DNA of 64,000 bases from Isoetes taiwanensis (GCA_021234155.1 JAJEKV010000010.1:19257418-19321417); one strand, 5' to 3'; counted from the stretch's first letter, positions 11,479-22,526 are shown. Made by a program: numbers and translations. The notes: generated from the letters alone by a model not told the origin.

Positions 11479-14286
11479 ATGGCGTCTGTTCCTCAAAGCT
11501 CAGCTTTGCGGAGGCTGACATTTAGCACAGGTAAGTAATCTAATTGGCTTGAACATTCCGCTATGAAATGCACTGAGCATCCTAATTAGGTTCTATCTAT
11601 GGCGAATTGATGCAGAGGTCGACCATGGCGCTAGATATGGCATGAAAATGGCGATTAACCTCGCAACTTTTCCATTGAGCCTCAAAAATGTTTTTCCATG
11701 CCGAGTTTGCCCCTGCTTCTTCGTCCTTCTACTGTGTTAGGTTTATTTTTAGATTCTGTAAGAATAGACTTACCCTAACCTCATTCATATGGCTACAGAT
11801 TTTGCTTTTGGAGCTTGGGATGTCAGATGAACTATTCAGATTTAATTCGACAAGCCTCCTTTGAAGAGCCTCATCTCTAATGCTCAGTTTGGTGCAATAA
11901 CACAGTTTCTTTCCTTTTCCAGTTCGATTTAGGGGCTTCTTTAGTCTTTTGTCTGCATTTTATGAATGGCGGTGCAACTATTAATTTTCGTGGGCTTCTA
12001 CAGCAGTCGCATGCAGATGAAGCTTGAGCCTAGAAATAATATAGCATAATCCTACACTCTACAATAGCTGGGAAAGGACAAGCATCATAAGATGGAGCAC
12101 CTTCTTTATTTTGTCTCTTTATGCTTATGATCTTGCTAAGAAGTATACTTCAATCTCTAAATCCATCTTCTACATAAAAATCTACCTGAGTTATAGCCGA
12201 TTTAATGCTTGAAGTTTTTAAACAGTTTGAAGTTCTTTCCAGTTTTTAAGCACTATCAATGTTTTATTATCAAAAACCAGTTTGATATAAATTCTGATGT
12301 AATTTGTATTTTGTTGCAAAATGAAAATCTTGCATGGGTTTTTATCCAAGGCATTTGATTCTGAGCTTCAATTAAATGTATTTTGGAAGCGACTTCTATC
12401 ACACCTCTCATAGGCGATTGAGTAGGTAATGTGCTCTTCTTTGTCTTTGTTTTAGCTTTTTGTTATTTTATGTACAATGTCTTCTACTTTTGCAGGGTGG
12501 GAACTTACCTTTTCATTAGAATTTGGCTATCTTGGATGCTTCTTTAAAAGGTTAAGACACTACCGAAGGCAACAAGAAGAGTTACAATCTCATGTAAGAC
12601 AACTCCTAATCAATGTCTGCAATTGTATTTGAGTTGTGCCCATTTCTTTCATTCTTTTCTTGGGGCACATAGATTTGACATGCATTCTAGCAGAATCATT
12701 ACTTTTGATTATTTGGGATAATATCCTCAACCTTTATGTCCAAGGAAAAGTGTAGTATTCAAATGGTAACTAGTGTTATTTCTAGTGAAGCATACATAAG
12801 AAAAATGGCATTAGATTCACGAGTTTTTGAAATAACAAGGGTTCAAATCCCTTGCCTCTCTTCTCTGCATAGATCTAAAGAACAACCAATGACAAAACTA
12901 TCTTCTTTAATATAATAATATAACAGCAACATCCTCGACGTTCAAAATGCAACATAATAGTGACGACCTTGCAATATAAAATCGACGTGTGAGGCACATT
13001 ATATCGACGACTTGGACGTTGCAAACATGTCGCACATGACGTCGTAAATGACGTCGCAAGTGCGACATGACAGCAACGAGATAACGACGTAACATCAACG
13101 TATTAAGGATGTTAGACCGACAAAACGCATCGCAAGTTACGTTGCAAACGACATCGCATATGTGACGTGAGAGCAATGAGAGACCAATATAACACTGACG
13201 TATTAAGGATGTTATACCAATGTTGCGGACATCACAAATGACGTTTTACTTGCGATGCGACGTCCTACGGCGACGAATCCTAGGCAACGTCATTTGCAAC
13301 GTTTGTGCAACATTTTCAAGACATTTATATACGACGTCTAATGTCTCTGATACGTCAATTCTATGTCGCTAATGACGTCATTAAACATCCCTTTCGTAGT
13401 AGTGACCGGAGATGGCTGGCAGAGGTTAGATCAACCTTACTTTGCATAAATCAAATGAAGTTCTTAGTTGGAGCTTTTCGAGTCAAACCGTAAACATGTC
13501 AATCTGAGATTTGCTTTCTAACGTTTGAAATTGTTATACTGCATGGATACTTTGCATTAGCCAAGGAAACAATTTTGCTCTTAAAAAAAGGTCCTGTGAA
13601 TTGTAAAATGTGGTACATCGTCTTTATTTTTTGAAGCTTGCATCTAATAGCAGAAGAACCTTCTCCAGCTGTCTAGCAAAAGTTGCATAACCTTCTAATA
13701 GGTGGGAAAATTTGTACCTTTATAAAATAGCCAGTTCAACAACTGCAGTCTTCATGAGGTTATGCATAATGTCGAGATTGGGATCATATCTGGCCTACAT
13801 TATTAGTTCCAAGAAGCCAGCTTGTTGGGACTTCCATTTTGTATTTACTTGACTCTTATGCGGGGTTGGAGAAGTATAATGCTGGATGGAAGAAATTTAT
13901 CCATTGCCCTTGTGCCTTTCTGAGTAAAGAGGGAGTAACCTGATGTTTTGTGAATTATCTGTGTTTCTATGCCTGAACAAGATTATTGGTTTGCATGCTA
14001 ACTGTGCATGCGCATTTCCTTAAAAATTGGTATTTGACTAGGCTGTCAAGCAGCTTCAATAAATTGGGGTTTGTTGTTTGTAGGTATTGCATTATGACGT
14101 CAAGTATATGCTTTGTTTTCTGCTGCTTGATTCATGTGAAAAAGCCTTGGTAAGCACTGGGGTTCCATATAGCTGTCTGCATGTCTTGAAGGGCTATCTT
14201 ACCGTATTGAGAGCATGAAGCCTATTAGACGGAGGGTCAAGCATGTAGATCCACCATCTGCAGAACCAAATGGATCTATATTGTAG
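11479..14286 (+). CDS. Candidate small multi-exon gene, unknown product (about 110 residues)
   Basis: Proposed exons are 11479-11530 (ATG, MASVPQSSALRRLTFSTG, donor GTAAGT), 12496-12593 (acceptor TTTTGCAG, WELTFSLEFGYLGCFFK then RLRHYRRQQEELQSH, donor GTAAGA), 14084-14149 (acceptor TTGTAG, YDVKYMLCFLLLDSCEKAL, donor GTAAGC) and 14173-14286 (ending KPIRRRVKHVDPPSAEPNG..., stop TAG). Phases agree: exon 1 leaves one base, exon 2 takes two and ends in phase 0, exons 3 and 4 are in phase 0. The last intron would be only 23 bp, too short for normal plant splicing, so the end of the model is doubtful or this copy has a deletion there. Intron 2 contains the CACTA-like sequence. I do not recognise the protein; the basic C-terminus and Arg/Gln-rich helix are its visible features. 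Confidence 0.4.
12930..13404. mobile_element. ACGTC-rich repeat with CACTA-like right end
   Basis: The right edge reads CTTTCGTAGTAGTG (13391-13404), the reverse complement of CACTACTACGAAAG, which resembles CACTA-superfamily termini. The interior is crowded with ACGTC, GACGTC and GTCGC words. It contains a duplicated block (AACATCAACGTATTAAGGATGTTA near 13091 and AACACTGACGTATTAAGGATGTTA near 13192). I could not find a matching left terminus or a 3-bp target duplication, so the left edge is approximate. Confidence 0.5.
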
Positions 14287-14762
14287 TCAACCTTTTCCTG
14301 TATTCTTCAAATATTTATTGTATATCAGTGGCAAAACCATCCATTATGTTTATCGACCATTTTTGCATTTCCATGGCACTCATGAGATTGGGCTTAATTT
14401 GGTTTATTGATTATGCCATCTAACACTGTCAAAAGCACCATCATGATGCAATATCCAATCTTTATATAATATATCCAGTCTCTTATGTAACATATGAAGG
14501 CTATTGAATCTTTGCCATCATGAAAGACATGATTCCACAAGCTGATATTCTTAATAACACCTCACTACAGACTATACTAAATGCACAGTTCTTTTACCAA
14601 ATTGGAATATTTACCGCACTTCCTATGATTGTGTGTTTCATAGGAGGGACTATTAGAGGTAAACATTTCCTTTCTTGCTTTCAAAAAGCATTTTGACTCT
14701 CTGAAAGGGAAAAGGTGCACGTCGCAAATGCTTCACAGTACAACTTAAGTTTATTTGTTTAT
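14287..14762. other. No gene recognised
   Basis: AT-rich sequence with no coherent frame, between the candidate gene and the first copy of dispersed repeat R1. Confidence 0.4.
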
Positions 14763-14965
14763 ATCCAATATGTAGCATAATAACAGGGGGTTTTCTTTGT
14801 GTTTTTGTACGCTTTTCACAAAGGTTTTCCTAAGATTTCATGGCGTATTCGAATGGATGTACTAATGCGTACATCTAGAGTGCACCATTTCTTAGTCGTT
14901 GATTTAACTTTTTTTTTTTAATGGTCCAACATCCAAGGGCTCACAACAAAAGCCCTCTTTTTATT
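14763..14965 (+). repeat. Dispersed repeat R1, copy 1
   Basis: It starts ATATGTAGCATAATAACAGG and runs through TTTTGTACGCTTTTCACAAA, GCGTACATCTAGAGTGCACC and GGGCTCACAACAAAAGCCCT. The same block occurs at 50701-50905 in the same orientation, and a more diverged copy lies inverted at 18470-18650. Confidence 0.9.
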
Positions 14966-15839
14966 TTAGGGGCTGAACATGCAAGCCTCGTGGATAGCAT
15001 TTTAGGGCACGAAACAGGGCTTGCAAACCTGCAACAACAGGGATTAGCAAGATAAGAGTGGCCCTTTGAATGAGCAGGAGGAGATGCCCTTTTTTCAATC
15101 TAACGATGAAGAAATTGGAAGTGCAGCTTTTTCAGAGCCTACAGTTGTATCAGAGAGTCGGTTTCTTCCTCAAGCATCAATTCTGCAGAGTTCTTAACAT
15201 GCCGGCATGAAGGATAACCTAAAAACATGGGCTTCATTTTACGCTGGATATGTTTTGGTCATGCTGAACATGTTTGCACTGGGCAGAATGACCGTATTTA
15301 GGGCCAGCCTTTAGTCTCTTGTATCTGCATATTTTCCTACTGATTCCTTCTCAGATCTTGTGATATCAGGTCTTGAAGTTCTTGTGATATTAGCTCTTGA
15401 AGGGTATTGCTACATATTTATGCGTCAAATTTTCTAGGGTTGGGCTCCTAAACTTGGTCGAATATTGGCAGGCATAGCTTGGTTTCGGCTTAATTTTAGC
15501 TTCATTCTTGGGAAGATTTGCCTTTTTCAGTCTCATTCAAGCTAAAACGAACAGTGTAAGGGTTAAGATTAAGGGTTTTATAGTTTTTTGTATACAGCTT
15601 TGATAGTCTTTCAAGGTTTTTGTAGTCGGGTCTTTGCAGTCAAGTTTGTGCAGTTGGGTCTTTGCAGTCAGGTTTTTGCAGTCACGGTTTTGCAGCCGAC
15701 CTACAGAGATACATCATGGGTTTGCAGCCGAGCTACAGAGCATGGGTTTACAACCAAGATATATGCATAGTTTTTTGACGAAAATGCAGAGCCATGCCTG
15801 TTTCTACAGGGCACACCAAAGAACTTCGTTCAGCGTACC
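14966..15839. other. Gene-fragment-like and low-complexity DNA inside the R1-R2 interval
   Basis: A short frame near 15070-15198 reads NEQEEMPFFQSNDEEIG and ends SILQSS-stop; it looks like coding sequence but I cannot name it. 15600-15760 contains imperfect copies of a GTCTTTGCAGTC-like unit followed by CAGCCGACCTACAGAG and CAGCCGAGCTACAGAG. Confidence 0.4.
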
Positions 15840-16112
15840 AGCCACATTAGTTGCAAGATTTTCAGAGAGCAAGGCCTGTTACTAAAATCCGACATGAACG
15901 TATAATAGCTCCGTATGGATATGGTTTCGAAGGAATGTTCAGAGTGATCCGTTATTTTATGAAGATTGGGAATCATGAAAAAGCAGTTGTGGAGTTCACA
16001 GATTTGGAGCTTCCTCAAGATGTATTTTTACAATGCATTACACTTGGCGCAAAGGCCATCATAGAGCTTAATCTTGGTAAAAAGGAGTTCCAGAATTATT
16101 CAAGCATTGATA
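15840..16112 (+). pseudogene. Unrecognised coding-like fragment
   Basis: The frame reads QRARPVTKIRHERIIAPYGY, then IRYFMKIGNHEKAVVEFTDL and LELPQDVFLQCITLGAKAII. It is open into intron-like sequence that ends TGGATACAG just before the RBR exon at 16217. It has the composition of real protein and could be an upstream exon of another captured gene. It does not match any part of an RBR ligase that I know. Confidence 0.4.
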
Positions 16113-16216
16113 AAACCATTCTTTTTCTAGGACTTATTTCAAGCAATCTGTATTGTGTAGAACCCTATCTCCTTATCAGTAATAAGCAATGCCTTTTCTT
16201 TTGTGTGTGGATACAG

Positions 16217-16420
16217 GAGCGAAGAAAATGAAGCCAAGCTGGTGAGGCACAAAGGAAACAAGAAGAGGATATTCTCAATGATATACTAAGTTTGAATGTG
16301 GTCAACCGTGAGGCTAAGCAATGTCCAAATTGCAGGATGGCCATATCTAAATCAGAAGGGTGTAACAAAATGACTTGCTCTTATTGTGGTTCATTTTTTT
16401 GCTTCAAGTGTGGGATTTGA
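16217..16420 (+). pseudogene. RBR E3 ubiquitin ligase fragment (RNF14-like, Rcat region)
   Basis: After an acceptor-like ATACAG the frame reads ERRK-stop, then QEEDILNDILSL, REAKQCPNCRMAISKSEGCN and KMTCSYCGSFFCFKCG. The spacing C-P-N-C...GCNKMTC-X2-C...FFCFKC is the zinc-binding Rcat domain of RBR ligases. RNF14-type proteins have nearly the same SEGCNKM wording. The catalytic Cys of RBR enzymes is in the position of the GCNKMTC block. One in-frame TGA (16229-16231) and an early stop at 16418 show that it is a lone broken exon. It lies between dispersed repeats R1 and R2, as the translocator and PPR fragments do at 51-53 kb. Confidence 0.8.
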
Positions 16421-16832
16421 GTAAAAACAAGGGCAATGAGAGATATTATAATGCAGAATTCAAGTTATTTAGCAGTGGGACCATTATTGCCATCTTATGG
16501 GAATATCATACAGAAGGTACCTAGAGTGGTTAGATAAACAGAAAACAGTACTACAAGTGTCATTTGAATCATGAGGCTGTTATAGGATTTTTAAGCCATT
16601 GTGGTACAATATTTAAGAGAATATTTGTGCGAATGTGTTTAAGAGATGCTTGTACAATATTGTAAATGTATTAAGAGGTCGTACCATAAAGATCATGTTG
16701 TGTTGCATGTTCGAATGTGTTATAGTCCGAAGGGTCCAAAAATACACATTGCCTCATTTAATATAGTCTCTCTCATTGTTTCTAACATTTAGTATAGTTT
16801 GTATCGTTATTTCTAATATGTGAAATTCCTTC
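16421..16832. other. No gene recognised
   Basis: AT-rich tail after the RBR exon. It includes short phrases CCGAAGGGTCCAAAAA (about 16728) and CCGAAGGGCCCAAAAA (about 16842) that lead into R2. Confidence 0.4.
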
Positions 16833-17180
16833 CTAAGGGCCCGAAGGGCCCAAAAATTTTTTTAATACAGCAATCGACACATAACTATCATTAACATTAA
16901 TTAATATAGACCATTGCATCCAACACATTTAAATCAAAATCCCCCTGAAACCCCCTTTGGTTTGGGTGCATATTCACACGTGGGGTTATGTAGGGCAGCG
17001 AGAGCCCCAAAAAATTTACAATACATGTGCAACATTAACACCATTAAGTACATAATCTCAAACCTTATAGTATTTTGCAAACCTTAATATACAGTATACA
17101 AAAACTTGTACATGCATACCCCACAAACGAGGATCGTTATGTACGGTCCAGATCTTGGAAAAAAGGGCAAATATGCAACT
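16833..17180 (+). repeat. Dispersed repeat R2, copy 1
   Basis: It starts with GGGCCCGAAGGGCCCAAAAA and contains CCCCCTTTGGTTTGGGTGCA, GGCAGCGAGAGCCCC and GTACGGTCCAGATCTTGGAA. Copy 2 is at 52945-53300. Similarity ends at AAAGGGCAAATATGC in both. Confidence 0.9.
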
Positions 17181-18469
17181 ATGCAATAATAGATAAATGA
17201 TCTTGCATTTTCCCTCTTATATTTATAACTCTATTTCATAACTCTATTTCAGCAAGGTAGCTCTAAATTCTACCTTACTTGCCTTGCATATGAGCATATT
17301 CCATGCATTTAGTTGTATCTTTCACAAGTTGGTTGTTGCACTTTAATGAAATTTGAAAATGGTGATTTTTAGCTTTTTGCACTACTAAATATCACTTTAG
17401 GATCAGGGAAAATTTTAATGGACCTCTAATTTTGTATAAGTATAATGAATTGGCCATTCCTTGTAAAATATGCCTCTAAAAGTGTAGCCTGAATTGGCCA
17501 TTTTTCCTATTTTTTTCTAATGTGGCGGCAACCTAATTGGCAAATTTTGAACCAAATATCTAATAATGTGTAGCTCAAATGGCAATTTTAGCTAGATTCT
17601 TATTAAATATAGAGCTAGTTGCCCAAACATAAAGAAATCGCTACTCTATATAAATGTGTTTAAGTTACATGTTGTACGAATTTGAATTCATACCCCATGT
17701 ATTTCAATAATGCGCAGATTGTTGTTAGGAAGAATTGAAAATTGGATGCCGGAGTCTTCGTAAAGAGGATTGAAAAGTGCCTCGACATTTGATTTTCCAA
17801 AAGTATACTTAGGAATAAAAAAATCTAATAATGTTGGGCCCCCATAAGTGACGAATTTATGAGGGGGCCTTTTAATGAGTTAAGATTTGGCGAACTTAAG
17901 GTATTACAGGATTTGGCCAAGTGGCCTAAATGGCCATTCTATTAGCATATCTAGTTCTCACTTGGGACTAAATTGGCCCCAAAGTCGATACCACTCCAAT
18001 TAGCAAACATCTAATTGGCCATTCTGATGTCGTAATCGGCAATAAAGTGCCACGAAATGGCGAATCTGCAGGTAATCCGTAGGTAAGGCATCCTACTCAA
18101 GCCGGCCGTCACATTTTCCCTGAACCTGTAATTTGTGGCCAAATGGCCCGCCGGGGCCACTAAAATTTTCGATGTTTAGGATTAGAAATATTAACCTGAA
18201 TTGGTATGCATATAATGTCAGATGGATGGCTGTGCTTTTGTCTAACCAACTGTAACAAGCAAACAAACAAAGCACAAGCTTGCCACAATCTACTGGTATG
18301 TCTACGCTCCAGTTAAAAAAGCAAGAAAAATCTCATGATCCAACTGCGGTCCCTCTTGTGTGCTCATCAGTATAGCTACCCCATCCCCGCCCTAACCTTC
18401 ACCTCAACTCTGCATTTTTGCTAGTTTTAGATATGCCGTCTTTTTTTAAGAGAAAATTGAAAGTCCTAA
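17181..18469. other. Non-coding, with a recurring TTGGCCATT word
   Basis: No gene is visible. Variants of AATTGGCCATTC or AAATGGC recur about ten times between 17440 and 18060. A small palindrome GGGCCCCCATAA...TTATGAGGGGGCC lies near 17838-17872. Confidence 0.4.
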
Positions 18470-18650
18470 TCTACAAGATTGCATTTCTTATTCAAAATCA
18501 ACGGCTTGGAAAGAGTGCACTCTAGAAATATTGTTTAGTACACCTACACGAATACAACAACGAAATCATAGAAAAACTATGTGAAAAGGCATACAAAATT
18601 ATAAAATTAACCCCCTATTATTTTGCTATATATTGGAATATATGTTTTTT
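18470..18650 (-). repeat. Dispersed repeat R1, inverted diverged copy
   Basis: On the minus strand it reads ATATATAGCAAAATAATAGG, GGGGTTAATTTT, TGTATGCCTTTTCACATAG and CTAGAGTGCACTC, in the same order as R1 at 14763. It faces copy 1 as an inverted repeat 3.9 kb apart. Confidence 0.7.
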
Positions 18651-19275
18651 TTACGGCAATTGAAACTTAACTTTGCTTCTCCATCCATATCACCTCATAA
18701 GTTGCTTGGACTTCATTTGAAATTTAAAATTGAGGGTGGATATGCCTATAATATGCCTTAAGATCCTCAAACCCAATCTAACCCTAAAGAATTGCCCCTT
18801 GACAGGGGGCAATTGAAAAGAAGCCAAAAACTTTAGTCTATAATCACTTGAAACATTACTAAAAAGTTTTTCCCCACCATAAAAAGAACTAGAAATTATA
18901 ATCATTATATCTTTATATATACCCAAAAAATATACCCCAAGATGCCAAAACACACTCTCTCGCTAACGATAACAAAGGGCAATCCAATGCAATGGATATT
19001 CATAGATATTTTGGACATGGAATATTGTCTGTCTCAAGTTAGGCATGCATTAATTTTGCACCAGTATATAATATACAGGATAATATACCAGTATTTCTCG
19101 TAATGTGCCGTTTTGACCCGCTTCCAGACCCCCAGGATCCTAAAGGTTACTGAGGAAACAAGTGTTAAGATAATGGGTCAGGTTATCGCGATCTGCCTCT
19201 GTTTTCACCTATATGCATCTGTGCTCCTGCACATTCCATCTGGCTAGCCACTGAGCTCACTTGTCCTTTCAACAG
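18651..19275. other. No gene recognised; holds one partner of a short direct repeat
   Basis: ATATTTTGGACATGGAATATTGT near 19007-19030 recurs near 21155-21178. No coding frame is supported. Confidence 0.4.
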
Positions 19276-19396
19276 GGCTTGAGGCATTGCAGTCTTATTA
19301 CCACAGTGTAAGCAAGGTTCGTGAGACGGGCATCGTCCAAATTGACTACCTTACAGAAATAGACGACATGTCTATTAAAGGCTGCCCTCTAAAGAG
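19276..19396 (+). other. Exon-like open stretch, unknown
   Basis: A 121-bp frame sits between an acceptor (CTTTCAACAG) and a donor (AGAG|GTAAGA). It reads LEALQSYYHSVSKVRETGIV then QIDYLTEIDDMSIKGCPLKR with no stops. Composition and splice signals suggest a real exon. I find no partner exons nearby and do not recognise the protein. Confidence 0.4.
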
Positions 19397-19529
19397 GTAA
19401 GAATCATGTCTTCTCCAGTAGGATTTGGTATGGAACTGTGGATTTCACTCCGAGTGCCTGTGCTAAGAAGGCTTTCTGCACCTGCTCGAAGTCATATCAA
19501 GTAGCAAGGGATGTTACTATGCCCCAGGG

Positions 19530-21150
19530 GGGTGATAGTTTTAATTAGGAAATCTACCTTCTGTTGAGGGCATAGTACTATTGGATTGTTGCAAACACGC
19601 TCGCCATTCTTGCAAATCAAAATGGAAGTGGGCTCGTCCATTCTTGATCCAATTTGCTTTTAGCAAGTAAGGGGAAAACAAAATCCATATCATCGCTTAG
19701 GTTTGGCGAAAGTAGGCTGAAGGAAATTTACGGAATGATTCAAGCAGCTTATTGAACCTGGATTATTTCTAAAATTGGCCTACTGATGTTGCCCTTGTGC
19801 ATTATTTGTTCCAGAATCGTCCATGACGTCATGCAATGTATGCCAAACTAGCATTCTAATCTAGCCTACACACTAGTTTTCCAGGTCATTGTGTGTAAGC
19901 CAAAAGAGCCAAAAGGCCATCCCAATGACCATTCTACATTAGATTCCAATCTTAAAAGCTAGAGGCAGCTCCACGTTTTTCCTTCTTTATTTTGATTAGA
20001 AGTTTGACCATCCGATAGCATTCTAAAATATGTGTGTTTTTGGTCAATTGAAACTTTACTTTGTTGTCTCGATCTATTGTCTCACAAGTTGCTTTCACTT
20101 CAAATTGTGGGTATAAGGTCTGTTTCAAGACAAAGACTAGATATTTTCCATGTCATAAGCTATTAACCTGCCTAGGTGGAACATTTTAATATGACAAGCT
20201 ATTATCACCATTTCAAACACTTAAAAGACCTATTAAGATAGTTTTTAGTACACAGTATTTGTCTAGAAGGATTGAAGACAACATTTTCCACATGTTGATG
20301 AACATGTGGAAATTGAGACGACACGTATGAGGACGTGGTGGTTGTTTTGCTCTCAAATTTGTCAATTTGCCATTGGCTAGAGGGGGGTCGAGGGAATGGA
20401 GCCAAAACCCACATGTTATGGAAATTGATAGGATGATTCAATCATCTTCACCAACTCTTATAGGTTCCTAATGCTACCTTTAACTTATTGCAGCCGATCT
20501 ATTTAGAGTCGAATAGCATTTTGAAACTCCATGAAAATCACTTAAAGTGTAGCACAATATTGTAGGACTCCAGATGGAGAAATTAGTAAATGCCATACAA
20601 TATTATGTTTAATCCAAAAACACCATGTGTCCCAAAAACAATGTGTGTTTATTGCGTTGTATTACCAGCCAAGAACATTCTATGATTGTTACCTCGATAT
20701 CGACCTGGGTGATATGAATAGCTGAAGATGAAGGTGGTATCATTATTCCAGGCACTCTAGGCTATCGATGGGCTCTCTTTTAAGATTGCTCCACGTGTCA
20801 CATAATGTCCAAAAGGAAAGGCCACGCAATTTGCAGAACGACAGCACAATAATCTATGCTAGAAAAAATGGCCACGTGAAGGGAAAAAAATAGATACACA
20901 GGCCATTTAAGTTTTAGACGTGTTGACATATATGCCAGCGAGGCAACATATTCTGATATACGCCTTTGGCTGAACCACCGCTGGACTTAAGCTTCCCCTG
21001 AACTACTACCGGACTTAAGCCTCGACGCTGTATTTGACCTTGCTTTTTCCTTTGAATACCTTCAATGGTAGACGCTATATTTGATTCGCTCATATAATGT
21101 CAATTCTGTAGCAAATTTTAAAATGATTCAGTTGTCTAAACAATGAATCC
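19530..21150 (+). repeat. Segmental duplication of the lipase 5' flank, left copy
   Basis: It is collinear with 34365-36150. Shared blocks include ACTATTGGATTGTTGC, CAGAATCGTCCATGA, GCTCCACGTTTT, AAGGATTGAAGACAA, ATTTTCCACATGTTGATT-like text, AAAGGCCACGC and ATGCCAGCGAGGCA, with many small indels. The right copy runs into the lipase start region; this one ends at 21150 without a lipase. Confidence 0.9.
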
Positions 21151-21235
21151 ATGAATATTTTGGACATGGAATATTGTATGTCCCAAGTTGATAATATACA
21201 TGATCAAATCCTTAATCTCAAATTATTTCCTCATG

Positions 21236-21331
21236 GAAATTTTCTGGCGGCCGCCAACTGACCTGGCAGGCCGCGAGGGGCGGAGCCACGATCGGCGCCG
21301 CCAGGTCAGCTGGCGGCCGCTAGAAAATTTC
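21236..21331. mobile_element. GC-rich palindromic MITE-like element (96 bp)
   Basis: Left arm 21236-21267 (GAAATTTTCTGGCGGCCGCC...) pairs with right arm 21300-21331 (...TGGCGGCCGCTAGAAAATTTC) over 32 bp with two mismatches. A 32-bp GC-rich loop separates them. The GC content contrasts sharply with the flanks. No clear target duplication was seen. Confidence 0.8.
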
Positions 21332-21877
21332 AACCGAAATATTTGAGCGGCGATTTATCTGTCTTGACTTGCAGCAGACCAGAAAATAATAAATATCAGA
21401 TAGAGAGAAATACCATGCAGATACATTTAAAGCATGGAACGCATTCTCCAGTAATGTGATCACAAAGGTAAGTTTCATGTGGAACAGTTGTACTACCTCT
21501 AGTTGATTGAACGAGATTTAACAATGACAGCATCACAAAAAAAATTCTTGTCCCGTCTTAGTGTACACCAATGGGCCTTTATTCAAGTACACAATTAACC
21601 AAATACTACCGTGTTTTCGTTCACATTCACGAAACTTCACAGGAGATAACAAATATGGCTGCTACACATCACCGGATGAAATCTTGTTGTACATTGCATG
21701 CGAGAAGAACCAGCACTGTCAGGAATCCAATGGGGTGGCTCTGCTTTTAAAACCTTTCTAACAGAGGTGCACTAGGAATAAGTCTCCCGTAGATTTGTAA
21801 TTTCAGGCATTACAGCCTCTTCAAAATCATGTGACTGAGGAAACGATGTATTTCATTCCTCATCATCTCCTAACATT
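21332..21877. other. No gene recognised
   Basis: A 66-codon frame at 21561-21761 has a plausible composition but no family signature. The rest is AT-rich. Confidence 0.35.
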
Positions 21878-22162
21878 TCAGGCACAGTCTTTCTTCTCCC
21901 TACCCTTAAAGACATTCCACACATTAAAAACCGGTGGTTTCTGATATCCCATATCACATTGCCAGCAATCATTTGTGAAAATGCCACCTACATATGTGTT
22001 TGCAGCTTTAGAAATCCATGTACTACTGTCCTTTAGCCGTGGTTTCCCCATTGTTTTTGGCACTAACTTCCTGGGCAAGCACAGCAGCAAATTTGCAAAG
22101 TGATTAAAATGATATGTTGACCATATTCCCCAACCATTCCTGTTTTGCAGATGCAGTAACAT
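21878..22162 (-). other. Possible terminal exon, unknown product
   Basis: The minus-strand frame reads NRNGWGIWSTYHFNHFANLL, LPRKLVPKTMGKPRLKDSS, NDCWQCDMGYQKPPVFNVWN and ends with a stop. Trp/Cys-rich content and lack of low complexity suggest real coding sequence. It lies just beyond a Helitron-type 5' end on the same strand, so it could be captured material. Not recognised. Confidence 0.3.
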
Positions 22163-22526
22163 ATGATAGGTACCTCACCTGAAAAAAATCCACTAGCCTG
22201 GCATTACTTTAGAAGTTATGCATTGCTTTCAAGTTCACCATGTAATTGAACAACCTTAGACAATGCTCTCCTTGCTTTGTCTTCTCAAGTTGCCCCCGAT
22301 TTCTTCCTTCCAGCATCTTTCCGGCATAATATTCGCTGGCGGTGCCGCTTAATCTAGGAGAGCGCCGTTTAGCAGGGGAACGCGACTACAGGCTCGAGGG
22401 CAGGAATGTCGTCTGGAGATCGACAGAAAATTTCTGGATGCAAGAAGCTGTTGTTGGGGGCAAAATTTCATGCCCCCTTTTTTCTTGTTATTAAGAATAT
22501 GCCTGGATCCCATATGATAATATAGG
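22163..22526. other. No gene recognised
   Basis: Contains a small hairpin GGGGGCAAAATTTCATGCCCCC near 22457-22478. No coding frame is supported. Confidence 0.35.

Noticed and set aside
14150-14172. 23-bp intron accepted as normal
   Set aside because: Far below usual plant intron length; kept only as a flagged weakness of the gene model.
15588-15885. Two overlapping frames of 60 and 83 codons
   Set aside because: Open because of the short GCAGTC-type repeats; no conserved protein in either frame.
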